Positions 54,718-64,000 of a DNA stretch of 64,000 nt are shown one piece after another. The DNA is from an uncultured Bacteroidales bacterium (GTDB lineage Bacteria; Bacteroidota; Bacteroidia; Bacteroidales; F082), in the NCBI GenBank assembly GCA_900318465.1, contig ONKQ01000001.1, positions 1-64,000 on the forward strand. The letters run 5' to 3'. The position numbers and the translations under genes are program-made. Position 1 is the first letter of the stretch, and the number at the start of each line of letters is the position of its first letter. Below the pieces are notes generated by a model. It did no database searches and was not told the DNA's origin. It worked only from the letters and a program-made list of their open reading frames with translations.

Positions 54718-56034
54718 TCAGAAAAACATCACATAATAAACCGGCAGATAGGTAATCCCTTCCTCGGTGAAGACATTTCGGTCGTTGGTAAGCACATACG
54801 CCTTTTTGACATTGTATTCTTTTGTCGTGACAAAGGTCGAGAGCGCACTGTGGACGGTGTAATCCTTGCCCGACTTCACTTCAATCGGCACCACCGACAA
54901 CAGCATGTCGCTTTCCACGAGGAAATCCACCTCGCCATGCTTTTTGTTGTCGTAATAAAACAACCGATGTCCGTGAGCGTGAAGCTCTTGTGCCACCACC
55001 GACTCATATACAGAACCTAAATTGATGCTCTTAATGTCATCCAGTACGGCGGCCAGATTGCGACCATACAAAAGTCCTGTCAAAATGCCTACATCGTTGA
55101 GATACAGCTTCAAAAGGTTCTTCTGCATCGATTCCAAAAGCGGGAACTTGGGTTGCGAAACGGCCTTCACCTCCAAAGCGATACCCGCATTGACCAAATA
55201 ATCAAACTCCTCCAAATAGTCATCGAAACGCTTGCCAGGTTTGTTTTCGATGCGATTGGCAAACACCCGCTTCCGCTTATTTTCGAGATTGGACGGCACG
55301 GAATCATACACATTCCTGATTTTCAACTTGTTTGCGACATCATATTGAGAAACATCCGCGCCGTAATAGTCATGCACTTCCAGCTGCACACGCCTCACTT
55401 CCACAATATCCGTCGTTGCCAAAAACGTGTTTACCGCATCGGGAAGGCCGCCAATCAGCAGGTATTTCTTGAATAAGTCAAGAATCTTGGCATGAAAGCC
55501 TTCGTCAAGTGGCAGTTCCTGTTCGAATTGCTTCCTGATATGGTCGATTACATCTTGACCCAAACCGTTGGCAATAAGAAACTCCTCGAAATCAAGTGGA
55601 TACATGTGTCTGACTTGTATACTTCCAATGGGAATGGAAACCGACTTGGCCAATGCCACGCCGAGCAATGAGCCGCTTGCGATGTAGGTGAAACGGTCAT
55701 CGGCTTTCAGGAACTTCAACATCGTGAAAAGATGCGGATAGGCCTGAATCTCATCGAGAAAGACCAAAGTATTCTCCTTGTTTCCCAACTTGCCTTTGGC
55801 GACCGAACTCAAACGAAAATAGAAGTCCTCCGTAGTTTTGGCCGACTCAAAGAAACGCGCCCCGTCGGCATCCTCCAACAGATTGATTTCGATGTAGTTG
55901 TCAAACATTTGCTGCCCGACATGGCGGATGATAAATGACTTCCCGACCTGACGGGCACCATCAACGACCAAAATCTTGTTCGGCTTGTTCTGGCAATAAT
56001 CCCTAATCTCTTTTTCTATTTTCCTGAATAACAT
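54718..56034 (-). CDS. AAA_14/DUF4143 family ATPase (second copy)
   Basis: 438 aa. Walker A VDGARQVGKSF (about 24-34), Walker B TLVFLDEIQAYP, then YIASGSLLGVAL, and a C-terminal DUF4143 half with FYYDNKKHGEVDFLVE and VVPIEVKSGKDY (PD-(D/E)xK-like). Only distantly similar to the protein at 2712-3851. It lies between two copies of the clpB 3' end, and its promoter region carries four 12-bp iterons at exact 33-bp intervals. By context it is a mobile cargo gene. Molecular role unknown. Confidence 0.88.
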   Translation of the reverse strand: MLFRKIEKEIRDYCQNKPNKILVVDGARQVGKSFIIRHVGQQMFDNYIEINLLEDADGARFFESAKTTEDFYFRLSSVAKGKLGNKENTLVFLDEIQAYPHLFTMLKFLKADDRFTYIASGSLLGVALAKSVSIPIGSIQVRHMYPLDFEEFLIANGLGQDVIDHIRKQFEQELPLDEGFHAKILDLFKKYLLIGGLPDAVNTFLATTDIVEVRRVQLEVHDYYGADVSQYDVANKLKIRNVYDSVPSNLENKRKRVFANRIENKPGKRFDDYLEEFDYLVNAGIALEVKAVSQPKFPLLESMQKNLLKLYLNDVGILTGLLYGRNLAAVLDDIKSINLGSVYESVVAQELHAHGHRLFYYDNKKHGEVDFLVESDMLLSVVPIEVKSGKDYTVHSALSTFVTTKEYNVKKAYVLTNDRNVFTEEGITYLPVYYVMFF

Positions 56035-56041
56035 CTACTTA

Positions 56042-56152
56042 ACACTTTTTCCGTCAATTTATCACCTAAAAAACACACTTTTTCCGTGATTTTTACACCG
56101 CAAAAATACACTTTTTCCGAAAAATAGAGCCTCAAAAATCACACTTTTTCCG
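56042..56152 (-). repeat. Four iterons at exact 33-bp spacing upstream of AAA_14 gene 2
   Basis: CGGAAAAAGTGT (minus strand) occurs at 56042-56053, 56075-56086, 56108-56119 and 56141-56152. A degenerate fifth lies near 56169. The nearest copy is 8 bp from the ATG. The 33-bp step equals about three DNA turns, so the sites face one side of the helix, as for an operator or a nucleoprotein array. Confidence 0.88.
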
Positions 56153-56190
56153 AAAAACACCGAAATTTACACTTTGAGGAAACACACAAA

Positions 56191-56225
56191 AAAGCCAAGA
56201 AGCACTCACGCGCTCCTTGGCTTTT
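56191..56225 (-). terminator. clpB terminator
   Basis: AAAGCCAAGAAGC and GCTCCTTGGCTTT arms (one mismatch) with a T-run on the minus strand, about 20 bp after the clpB stop. Confidence 0.75.
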
Positions 56226-56244
56226 TGCTTAACTTGGCTAAACC

Positions 56245-58833
56245 TTAATTCCTGAAAATCAGCCCCTCGCCATTGACATCCACGATGATGGTCTTGGTCT
56301 TATCAACCGAATCGGCCAGTATCATCTTCGAGAGCGAATTGAGCAACTCACGCTGCATCATACGCTTCACGGGACGCGCACCGTACTGCGGGTTGTAGCT
56401 CTGGCTTGCGATGAAGTCGACGGCGGCATCGGTGATGTCGATCTTGATGTCGTTGGCAGCCAGCATCTTCTGCACGCTGCGGAACTGCATCCTCACGATG
56501 TCGGCAATCTGGCTCTCGTCCAAAGGCTTGAACATGATGATGTCGTCGACACGGTTCAGGAACTCGGGCCGCATGAACTGCTTCAGCTGCTCCATCACCT
56601 CGTTGCGGGTCTTCTCGAAGACTTCCTCGTCGTTGCTGCCGTTGAGCATGGCGAAGTTCTCCTGGATGATGTTCGCGCCGATGTTGGAGGTCATGATGAC
56701 AATGGTGTTCTTGAAGTCCACTGTACGACCTTTGTTGTCGGTCAGACGGCCGTCGTCCAAGACTTGAAGCAAGATGTTGAACACATCGGGATGCGCCTTC
56801 TCAATTTCATCCAGCAGGATGACGGAATAGGGCTTGCGACGCACGGCCTCGGTCAGCTGACCGCTCTCTTCGTAGCCCACATATCCTGGAGGCGCTCCGA
56901 TGAGTCGAGAGACCGTGTGACGCTCCTGATACTCCGACATGTCAATACGCACCATGGCGTTCTCGTCGTCGAACAGGAACTCGGCCAAAGCCTTGGCCAA
57001 TTCGGTCTTACCCACGCCCGTGGTACCCATGAAGATGAAGGAACCGATAGGACGTTTGGCATCCTGCAAACCCGCACGGCTACGACGGATGGCATCGCTG
57101 ACGGCGGTGATGGCCTCGTCCTGTCCCACCACGCGCTTGTGTAGTTCGTCTTCAAGGTGCAGGAGCTTCTCGCGCTCGCTCTGCATCATCTTATTGACCG
57201 GGATGCCCGTCCAACGCGACACGATTTCGGCCACGTCGTCGGAGCCAACTTCCTCATCCACCAGCGGATGGTCGCCTTGCGCTTCAAGCAGGTCGGCCTT
57301 GGCCTTCTCGATGGCGGCCTCCGCCTCGCGAATCTTGCCGTAACGCAACTCTGCCACACGGCCATAGTCGCCGTCGCGCTCGGCCACCTCGGCCTGGTGC
57401 TTGTAGGTCTCGATGTTATTCTTCTCTTTCTGAATGAGTTCCACATAATGCCGCTCGGTCTCCCACTTGGCTTTGATGGCGGTGCGCTTGTCGTTGAGTT
57501 CGGCCAACTCCTTCCCTATCTCCTCCACCTTCTTGGTGTCGTTTTCGCGCTTGATGGCCTCGCGCTCAATCTCCAACTGTCGGATGGCGCGTTCCACGTC
57601 TTCAAGTTCCTCGGGCACCGAGTCGATTTGCAGACGCAGACGCGAGGCGGCCTCGTCGATCAGGTCGATGGCTTTGTCGGGCAGGAAACGGTCGCTGATG
57701 TAACGCACCGAGAGTTGCACGGCGGCGATGATGGCCTCGTCCAAGATACGGATGTGGTGGTGGGTTTCGTAACGCTCCTTCAAGCCACGGAGGATGCTGA
57801 TGGCCGAAGCCTCGTCAGGCTCATCCACCATAACTTTCTGGAAACGACGTTCCAACGCTTTGTCCTTCTCGAAATATTGTTGGTATTCCTTCAAGGTGGT
57901 GGCACCGATGGCACGCAACTCGCCACGGCTCAGGGCAGGCTTCAGGATGTTGGCCGCGTCCATCGCGCCTTCGCCGCCGCCCGCGCCGACCAAGGTGTGG
58001 ATCTCGTCAATGAACAGGATGACTTCGCCGTCGCTATCCACGACTTCCTTGACGACATTTTTCAGACGTTCCTCAAACTCGCCCTTGTATTTCGCGCCGG
58101 CGAGCAAGGCCCCCATATCCAACGAGAACACGGTCTTGCTCTTCAGGTTTTCAGGCACGTCGCGATTGACGATACGCTGGGCCAAGCCCTCCACGATGGC
58201 GGTCTTACCCACGCCCGGCTCACCTATTAATATAGGGTTGTTCTTGGTGCGTCGGCTCAAGATTTGCAGCACACGACGGATTTCCTCGTCACGGCCAATC
58301 ACGGGGTCGAGTTTGCCCTGTTGGGCGAGTTCGTTCAGGTTCTTGGCGAAACGGTTCAGGCTGTCGTAGTTCTGCTCGGCATCCTGCGAGTCCACCTTCT
58401 TGCCCTTGCGGAACTGCTTGATGGCGGTTTCGAGATCGTTCTTGTTCACGCCTTGTTCCTTCATCATCTGCGATGCAAGGCTGTTGCTCTCGAAGATGGC
58501 CAACAGCAGGTGCTCAATCGAGACGTATTCGTCGCCCATCTTCTTGGCTTGGGTCAGGGCATCGTTGAAGATGCGGCTGACCTCCGAGGAATAATACAAC
58601 TCCGTGCCGCTGCTGCGCGGTTGCGAGTTGATGGCTTGGTCAAGGGCATCGTTGAGCCGCGCCACATTGACGCCCAACTTCTTCATCAGGTTGGGCACCA
58701 AGTAATCGTCGGCAAGCAACGCGCCCTTCAGCAGGTGGATGGCCTCAACGGTCTGGCTCTGATGGCTTTGCGCTATCTCTTGGGCCTTCCCGATGGCTTC
58801 CTGCGCTTTGATTGTGAATTGGTTGATGTTCAT
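56245..58833 (-). CDS. clpB: ATP-dependent disaggregase ClpB
   Basis: 862 aa from [19 protein letters not shown]; a longer start adds 19 poor residues. Clp N-domain repeats (to about 145), first AAA+ domain with Walker [10 protein letters not shown] and [13 protein letters not shown], the coiled-coil middle domain (about 405-525) that marks ClpB and is absent from ClpA/C, and a second AAA+ domain with GTTGVGKTE and [12 protein letters not shown]. It ends GEGLIFRN. It resolubilises aggregates with DnaK. A second copy of its last 126 bp lies at 54588-54713. Confidence 0.97.
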   Translation of the reverse strand: MNINQFTIKAQEAIGKAQEIAQSHQSQTVEAIHLLKGALLADDYLVPNLMKKLGVNVARLNDALDQAINSQPRSSGTELYYSSEVSRIFNDALTQAKKMGDEYVSIEHLLLAIFESNSLASQMMKEQGVNKNDLETAIKQFRKGKKVDSQDAEQNYDSLNRFAKNLNELAQQGKLDPVIGRDEEIRRVLQILSRRTKNNPILIGEPGVGKTAIVEGLAQRIVNRDVPENLKSKTVFSLDMGALLAGAKYKGEFEERLKNVVKEVVDSDGEVILFIDEIHTLVGAGGGEGAMDAANILKPALSRGELRAIGATTLKEYQQYFEKDKALERRFQKVMVDEPDEASAISILRGLKERYETHHHIRILDEAIIAAVQLSVRYISDRFLPDKAIDLIDEAASRLRLQIDSVPEELEDVERAIRQLEIEREAIKRENDTKKVEEIGKELAELNDKRTAIKAKWETERHYVELIQKEKNNIETYKHQAEVAERDGDYGRVAELRYGKIREAEAAIEKAKADLLEAQGDHPLVDEEVGSDDVAEIVSRWTGIPVNKMMQSEREKLLHLEDELHKRVVGQDEAITAVSDAIRRSRAGLQDAKRPIGSFIFMGTTGVGKTELAKALAEFLFDDENAMVRIDMSEYQERHTVSRLIGAPPGYVGYEESGQLTEAVRRKPYSVILLDEIEKAHPDVFNILLQVLDDGRLTDNKGRTVDFKNTIVIMTSNIGANIIQENFAMLNGSNDEEVFEKTRNEVMEQLKQFMRPEFLNRVDDIIMFKPLDESQIADIVRMQFRSVQKMLAANDIKIDITDAAVDFIASQSYNPQYGARPVKRMMQRELLNSLSKMILADSVDKTKTIIVDVNGEGLIFRN

Positions 58834-59123
58834 GGTTTGTTTTCCTTTCTGTTTTTTCGGCGGAGAGGACATCAAATATTCAGCCAACACGAACAGCCAC
58901 CAATGCCCGTTTTTCTTAAAACACGAATTATCAGCAATTTACCACGAATTTTCATTAATTTTGTATGACAAATTGACATATAATCAATGATTTAGATTGC
59001 AAGTTTATGACAAAATGGCAAGTTTTTTTTTATCAAATCTATTTCTAAGACTTGTACAATATGGATCAACATCCTCGAAATACATTTTCTCGCCCAACTT
59101 TTCCATTTTTCTCCGAAAACCTC
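58834..59123. other. Intergenic region between clpB and the GIY-YIG gene
   Basis: AT-rich divergent region. It contains two CACGAATT-type short repeats (58924-58960), similar to those in the duplicated promoter segments at 45.7 and 46.8 kb, and presumably the clpB promoter, which I cannot place with confidence. No gene seen. Confidence 0.5.
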
Positions 59124-59131
59124 TACCTTTG
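59124..59131 (+). promoter_or_regulatory. Predicted -7 box for the GIY-YIG gene
   Basis: TACCTTTG matches TAnnTTTG, about 50 bp upstream of the ATG. Confidence 0.5.
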
Positions 59132-59182
59132 CCCGCATAAAAACAATCCCAATGATGAAATGACAAACAAAATCTGACCACT

Positions 59183-60007
59183 ATGGAGAACAAAGACCCT
59201 GGCTACGTTTACATCCTGACCAACCCCAGCTTCAAGGAGGATTGGGTGAAGATAGGCAAAAGCTCGCGCCCCGTTGACGTGAGAAGCAAGGAACTGGACA
59301 ATACTGCTGTCCCGCTGCCATTCGAAATATATGCCACGATGAAAACCATGAAGTACAACGAGGCAGAGAAGTTGGTGCATCGCTATATCGAACGCTTCAC
59401 CAATCTCCGCATCCGAGATAACCGCGAGTTCTTCAACGTAAAACCTGAAGAAGCTCTTGAAATCTTCAAGGATGTCGCTCTATTGCTTGAAGATGCCGTG
59501 ATAGACGAAGTTCACAAACGGGAAATTTTGGGTGAAGTCGTTGTCGGACAAAAGTCTATTCCAGGGAAGACCCCAGCTCGCAAAGAGCCTTGGGTTTGGT
59601 TGGTGCCATATACTGTAAAGCTTAATGATATGGGTGCCTGCTTGGAGAAATTTGGAGAGGTATATTGGATGCAGTTTGTGAACTATCAAACAGGCGATAC
59701 AGGATATTTGTATTTAGCTGCACCAGAAAGTTGTATCCGTTATCGGTTTGAAGTTGTGGGTCATGATTTGCCCTATACACCAGAGATGGATCGCGAGAAG
59801 GAATATAATGCCTATCGTATGGATGTCGAGGCAATGAAAAAGCACAATCGTTTCGCCTTGTTCCGAATGACAGGCAAGACACAAAGCAATCGCCTGCGCC
59901 TTTCCAACCTGATAGACCAAGGCTTAAAGACAGCTCCACGCGGTTCAGTGAAGCTGTCCAACAAAGACTATAGTGAACTACAGAAGTATATTGAGGAGAA
60001 TTTTTGA
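59183..60007 (+). CDS. GIY-YIG nuclease-like protein (T5orf172 type)
   Basis: 274 aa. The N-terminal 100 residues match the T5orf172/MUG113 branch of GIY-YIG: GYVYILTNPSF (G-Y-V-Y-I as the GIY equivalent), VKIGKSSRPVDVRSKEL, TAVPLPFEIYA and NREFFNV (candidate catalytic Glu). The C-terminal part is of unknown fold and rich in aromatic residues. Such proteins occur in phages, mobile elements and defence islands. Own promoter; stands alone between clpB and the M6 protease. Confidence 0.85.
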   Translation: MENKDPGYVYILTNPSFKEDWVKIGKSSRPVDVRSKELDNTAVPLPFEIYATMKTMKYNEAEKLVHRYIERFTNLRIRDNREFFNVKPEEALEIFKDVALLLEDAVIDEVHKREILGEVVVGQKSIPGKTPARKEPWVWLVPYTVKLNDMGACLEKFGEVYWMQFVNYQTGDTGYLYLAAPESCIRYRFEVVGHDLPYTPEMDREKEYNAYRMDVEAMKKHNRFALFRMTGKTQSNRLRLSNLIDQGLKTAPRGSVKLSNKDYSELQKYIEENF

Positions 60008-60061
60008 AAGAAAACAATCAAAACAGAATTTCCATTCCACCATTCCATAAACATTTGTTTT

Positions 60062-60069
60062 TACCTTTG
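60062..60069 (+). promoter_or_regulatory. Predicted -7 box for the M6 protease gene
   Basis: TACCTTTG matches TAnnTTTG, 25 bp upstream of the ATG. Confidence 0.5.
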
Positions 60070-60093
60070 CGCCAAATATAAAACTACATCTAA

Positions 60094-63000
60094 ATGAAAA
60101 AGACTTTTCTACTTTTCCTCGCTATCGTTTTCGGAGCCTTGCAGTGCGTTTGGGCGGCTCCTTTGAAGAATATCCAAGTGCAAGTCACTCAACCCGACGG
60201 GCAGATTATCCACTGCTTCGCCTCGGGCGACGAGTTCTACAACTACCTGCACGATGCCAACGGCTTCACCATCGTAAAAGGCGAAGGCGGCTACTACTGC
60301 TATGCCATGCACGACAGCCAAGGCGAGGTGGTTGCCTCGCCTTATCGCGTCAACAGTGTCGACCCGGCGGAGGTAGGACTTCAGCCCAACGTGAAGATTT
60401 CCGAAAAGGCCTATCAAGAACGTCGTCAAGCACGCTTGCAGCATATCAAGCCCATCAAACGGCCTGCCGACCGCGAGCTGAACCACGGTCGCTACAACAA
60501 CTTGGTCGTTTTCATCCGCTTTGCGGGCGACACCTACCACAGTACGCCTTTCTCCACCGTCGACTCCATGTTCAATGCCTCCAACTACGAGTCCATCTCG
60601 CTGCAAAATTATTTCCACCATGCCTCCTATAACCAACTCGACTTGCGCTCCTTTTTCTATCCCGAACCCGACGGCGAGACCATTCTCTCCTACGAGGACA
60701 TCCACCCGAAAGAATACTACATGCCTTTCGACCCAGTGACCAACCCCATTGGCTATCACGACGGTGAGACAGCTGAACGTGAGTTCTCCATGCTGGAACG
60801 CGCCATCAACTACGTGGAGAGCATGGTGCCCGATACCCTCGACCTCGACTACAACGACGATGGTTTGGTCGACAACGTGGTGTTTGTCATCAAGGGTCAA
60901 CCCGGCGAATGGTCCTCATTGCTCTGGCCGCATCGTTGGTGCATCTTCGACCGTTACGTGCCGCTCCATGACTTGCAAGTCTATGATTTCAACCTGCAAC
61001 TCGAAATCGGAGGCTATTTCAACGTCAGCACACTTTGCCATGAAATGAACCATTCTTTGGGCGCACCCGACCTGTACCATTACAGTGGCGGCATCGACCC
61101 AGTAGGCTCGTGGGACCTCATGTGCGGCACTGCTGAGCCTCCGCAACAAATCAGCATGTACATGAAATACAAATACGGCAACTGGGTAGACGACATTCCT
61201 GACATCACTGGAAACTACGGCTACTACGAAATCGAGGCCGACTCGTGGGAAGGCAACCGCCGCAACGCCTACCGCATCAGGACCAGCAACCCGAACCAAT
61301 ACATCGTTATCGAATACCGCAACGAAAACGATATCTTTGACAGCCATGTGCCTGATGGGGGACTGCTCATCTATCGCATCGACACGCGCTTTGACGGCAA
61401 TGCAGGATGGAACGGCATCGACCAATTCGACGAGGTTTATCTGTTCCGCCCAGGCGGAAGCGTCAATGAAGTCGGCAATTTGAACCATGCCAATTTTTGT
61501 GCCGAGCGCAGTCGCACCGAGTTCAACGGCGAATCGTCCGACCCGCACATCTTCCTCACCAATGACGATGGATATGCGGAATGGGACCAAATCCGCAACA
61601 TCAGCACGAGGGGCGACAAAATGAGCTTCGTCTATGCCCCCAATTGGAACTTTGAATATTCAATGCCCGGCCCAGAGAACTTCAACGTCCACGTGAACAG
61701 CATCGACCATCAATTGGAGTTCTCATGGAGTTTCAAAGAAGGTATCGACTCCTATAAGCTTTTCCGTGTCGCTCCGTCGGGTGGATTGATGGAAATCGCA
61801 AGAGACATCACCGACACCACTTACGTACTTCCCTATTCCGAGGGTGACCTCGGCTATCGTCAGTACGCCTTGATGTCTGTCAGCGGCGGCTTGATGATGT
61901 ACCATTCCGACTATTCCGAAACATGGGCCATCATCGGCAACTACGAAACCATCCGCCTCTCCCTGACTTCAGATTCGCCATACGGCACCAAAGGCGGGGA
62001 GTTGGAGATAACATACGACCATCCGAATATGCCTACAAGGTGGCTCACCATTTACGAAGGTACCCATAATGAAACCGAACTGTATGTTCCTGCCAATACC
62101 GAGGTTACATTCAACTGGAGACCAGGCTTCGACCCCGACAGCGAGGGCATTCACATCACAGCCACCCGCCTCAATGAGAACGGCGAAAGCCCAATTTTCG
62201 ACCTCGACAGACCGACCTCTGGCACCATTGCCACCTATACTGCCGCTGACGAAGGTTTAGGGGTGATTCCTCCACAAAACGTTACCGCCATCCCCAACGG
62301 AAGCGAAGTCCAACTGAAATGGACGGTACCCACCGAAAACAACACCTTTAATATATACCGTGACGGCAAGTTCTGCCATACCGTCAATGGCGGCTATGCC
62401 TATTTGGACGACAAAATAATGCGGTCGGGCACCCACAACTACCATGTGGAAAGCACCTGCGGCAATATTTCCTCATGGAATCCCGACAACTTGGTCTACG
62501 CCATCATCATGAACTATTACTGCGAGCCGCCTCAAAACCTTGAAGGCACTTACAGCGACGGTCATGTGGAGCTCAACTGGGACACACCTGCGTTTGTCGG
62601 ACACGGCATGTTGGCCTACGACGACAACCAATTTGTAGAGCGAATCGGGTCGAACAGCCACAAGTGGGGCATCAAGATTGAGCCTGAACACTTGGCTTTG
62701 TTTGGTGGCCGTCCACTTACGCATGTCGAGGTGTTCAACTGCTCGGCTGGCACTTACACTTTCACTATCTTTAATGGCGAGCAAGCCAACAACAGCACCT
62801 CAATTTACACCCAAGAATGCCACATGGATGGCATCAATGATTGGGTCAAGGTAGCCTTGGACGAAACTGTCGATTACGACCCCGCCTTGCCGTTATGGGT
62901 GTGCGTTGGCACATCGGGCACACAAACGCCCATCCCCTGCTGCGACTATGTGGGCAACGGCAACAGCTGCATGATCAGGCAGGGCAATGTTTGGAAGCCA

Positions 63001-63510
63001 GTCACCGAGTTCGGCACCTATCGCTCGTGGATGTTACGAGCCTATACCAGCCCCATCGAAGGCAGCAACGATTTCACCTACAATGTGTATTGGGGCCCAG
63101 AGGAAAGTGGCGTAGAACAACTGGAGTTGGGCTACGAGACCCTCACAGCCACGCAAGCCAACTGCAACACCACGGCGAACCAGAGATACAACGTCACCGC
63201 CCTGTGGGACGGACGCGAGACCGAGCTTTCCAACACCGTTTATCTTGGTCCGAGCGTAGGCGTAGAGGAAAACCCGACCCAAAACAAAGCCTTTGCGGTT
63301 TATCCCAACCCTGTCAGCAACCGCTTGACCCTTCAAGGCGAGGGCATCCAACACGTGCGCCTCATCACCCTCACAGGCATCTGTGTCTTCGAAAACGCGG
63401 TGAGACACAATGAAATAGAGATTGACATGGCGGCATTGTCTCAAGGCTTGTATCTACTGAACATCCTCAGCGACAATGGCGTCTACACCGTCAAGGTAAT
63501 GAAACAGTAA
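60094..63510 (+). CDS. M6-family metalloprotease, T9SS-sorted
   Basis: 1138 aa. The signal peptide ends VWAA (about 22). A propeptide-like region is followed by the M6 (immune inhibitor A-like) catalytic domain with LCHEMNHSLGAPDLYHY (HExxH at 316-320) and WDLMCG. Beta domains follow, including fibronectin-III-like segments (VELNWDTPAFVG) and a jelly-roll (HMDGINDWVKVALDETVDYD). The type A sorting domain ends the protein: VYPNPVSNRLTLQG, VRLITLTGICVF, GLYLLNILSDNGVYTVKVMKQ. A secreted or cell-surface protease, probably degrading environmental or host protein (inference). Confidence 0.92.
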   Translation: MKKTFLLFLAIVFGALQCVWAAPLKNIQVQVTQPDGQIIHCFASGDEFYNYLHDANGFTIVKGEGGYYCYAMHDSQGEVVASPYRVNSVDPAEVGLQPNVKISEKAYQERRQARLQHIKPIKRPADRELNHGRYNNLVVFIRFAGDTYHSTPFSTVDSMFNASNYESISLQNYFHHASYNQLDLRSFFYPEPDGETILSYEDIHPKEYYMPFDPVTNPIGYHDGETAEREFSMLERAINYVESMVPDTLDLDYNDDGLVDNVVFVIKGQPGEWSSLLWPHRWCIFDRYVPLHDLQVYDFNLQLEIGGYFNVSTLCHEMNHSLGAPDLYHYSGGIDPVGSWDLMCGTAEPPQQISMYMKYKYGNWVDDIPDITGNYGYYEIEADSWEGNRRNAYRIRTSNPNQYIVIEYRNENDIFDSHVPDGGLLIYRIDTRFDGNAGWNGIDQFDEVYLFRPGGSVNEVGNLNHANFCAERSRTEFNGESSDPHIFLTNDDGYAEWDQIRNISTRGDKMSFVYAPNWNFEYSMPGPENFNVHVNSIDHQLEFSWSFKEGIDSYKLFRVAPSGGLMEIARDITDTTYVLPYSEGDLGYRQYALMSVSGGLMMYHSDYSETWAIIGNYETIRLSLTSDSPYGTKGGELEITYDHPNMPTRWLTIYEGTHNETELYVPANTEVTFNWRPGFDPDSEGIHITATRLNENGESPIFDLDRPTSGTIATYTAADEGLGVIPPQNVTAIPNGSEVQLKWTVPTENNTFNIYRDGKFCHTVNGGYAYLDDKIMRSGTHNYHVESTCGNISSWNPDNLVYAIIMNYYCEPPQNLEGTYSDGHVELNWDTPAFVGHGMLAYDDNQFVERIGSNSHKWGIKIEPEHLALFGGRPLTHVEVFNCSAGTYTFTIFNGEQANNSTSIYTQECHMDGINDWVKVALDETVDYDPALPLWVCVGTSGTQTPIPCCDYVGNGNSCMIRQGNVWKPVTEFGTYRSWMLRAYTSPIEGSNDFTYNVYWGPEESGVEQLELGYETLTATQANCNTTANQRYNVTALWDGRETELSNTVYLGPSVGVEENPTQNKAFAVYPNPVSNRLTLQGEGIQHVRLITLTGICVFENAVRHNEIEIDMAALSQGLYLLNILSDNGVYTVKVMKQ

Positions 63511-63547
63511 CTTGCCAAAAACTACCGTCAAACAAAACATCATCCTC

Positions 63548-64000
63548 ATGGAAAACGAAATACAAACCGAAGTCGAAACCCAAACCAAGATTACCCATTG
63601 CCTCAATTGCGGCACAGAGTTCGAAGGCAATTTCTGCCCCGAATGTGGGCAGGTAGCCGAAACCGGGCGGTTCACCATGAAATTCATCTACGAGAACCTC
63701 CTCTCGGCTTTCATCAGCAAGGACGGCGGCATCTGGTTCACCCTCAAGAACATGTTCACCCGCCCGGGAGCGATGATTGTAGAAATCCTCAATGGCAAGC
63801 GCAGAAGGTACTTCTCCCCCTTCCCGATGCTGTTTTTCGTCCTGACGGTTTATATCTTGCTGTTCACTTTCACGGGCAGTCGAAGCGACGTTCAAGCGAT
63901 GGAGCAAGAGATTAAGGAAACCGAATTACAAATCGACCTCGAAAATGACGAGAAAACCCAAATTGCCCTTTCACGCCTTAATGAGATAAAAAAGTTAGTC
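63548..64000 (+). CDS. DUF3667 membrane protein (partial, runs off the right edge)
   Basis: 151 codons are present with no stop. A rubredoxin-like zinc ribbon (CLNCGTEFEGNFCPECGQ, residues about 18-35) is followed by a conserved helix (FTMKFIYENLLSAF) and the first membrane segment (FFVLTVYILLFTF), matching the DUF3667 layout. Function unknown. It starts 38 bp after the M6 protease stop, so it may share its transcript. Confidence 0.85.
   Translation, partial: MENEIQTEVETQTKITHCLNCGTEFEGNFCPECGQVAETGRFTMKFIYENLLSAFISKDGGIWFTLKNMFTRPGAMIVEILNGKRRRYFSPFPMLFFVLTVYILLFTFTGSRSDVQAMEQEIKETELQIDLENDEKTQIALSRLNEIKKLV

Overview
The window looks like chromosome of an uncultured Bacteroidales bacterium, probably from a gut or rumen habitat. 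The evidence is Bacteroidetes-type promoters (TAnnTTTG at -7), cargo of the type IX secretion system (T9SS) with C-terminal sorting domains, BspA-like leucine-rich repeats, a Fibrobacter-type 'major paralogous domain' protein, TonB-plug outer-membrane barrels and a type VI-B CRISPR locus. Housekeeping genes (rpe, pepD, an Mpl-like ligase, aroK, thrS-infC-rpmI-rplT, clpB, tRNA-Arg, tRNA-Glu, SRP RNA) are interleaved with large surface proteins and defence or mobile genes.

Layout. 1-4 kb: a surface protein with a long structured leader, and a solitary AAA_14/DUF4143 ATPase. 4-17 kb: metabolic and cell-wall genes, an IgGFc-binding-like T9SS protein, a DPP III-like lipoprotein peptidase, SRP RNA, a radical SAM/lipoprotein pair and an outer-membrane barrel. 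17.6-24.6 kb: a type VI-B CRISPR-Cas locus with 30 repeats, a 428-aa two-helix membrane protein and a 1226-aa Cas13b with both HEPN motifs, all readable on the minus strand. 24.8-30.8 kb: a 1982-aa modular adhesin. 31-32.6 kb: a 1368-bp insertion sequence splitting a DUF1508 gene, with an 8-bp target duplication. 32.7-40 kb: the thrS translation operon, an acyl-CoA synthetase, a phosphopantetheinyl transferase, carbamate kinase and a small lipoprotein. 40-45.3 kb: a BspA-like repeat protein carrying inserted palindromic repeats. 46-52 kb: an Abi_2-type HEPN gene inside duplicated promoter segments, a Ca2+ P-type ATPase, a TerB-like protein and peptidase E. 52-60 kb: two tRNAs, an unrecognised membrane protein, a second AAA_14/DUF4143 ATPase placed between two copies of the clpB 3' end, clpB, and a GIY-YIG protein. 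60-64 kb: an M6-type T9SS metalloprotease and the start of a DUF3667 protein.

The most interesting system is the CRISPR locus. Cas13b is followed after 11 bp by a protein about twice the length of the known VI-B accessories Csx27 and Csx28, with a CorA-like layout (soluble domain, charged helix, two C-terminal membrane helices) but no GMN motif. The array starts 35 bp after that gene and mixes two repeat families whose hairpin stems co-vary. Other leads are: a candidate leader-RNA element with three copies, two of them about 50 nt upstream of surface-protein start codons; periodic 32-33 bp iterons upstream of both DUF4143 ATPases; and an infC 5' region that needs a non-AUG start and a frame change.
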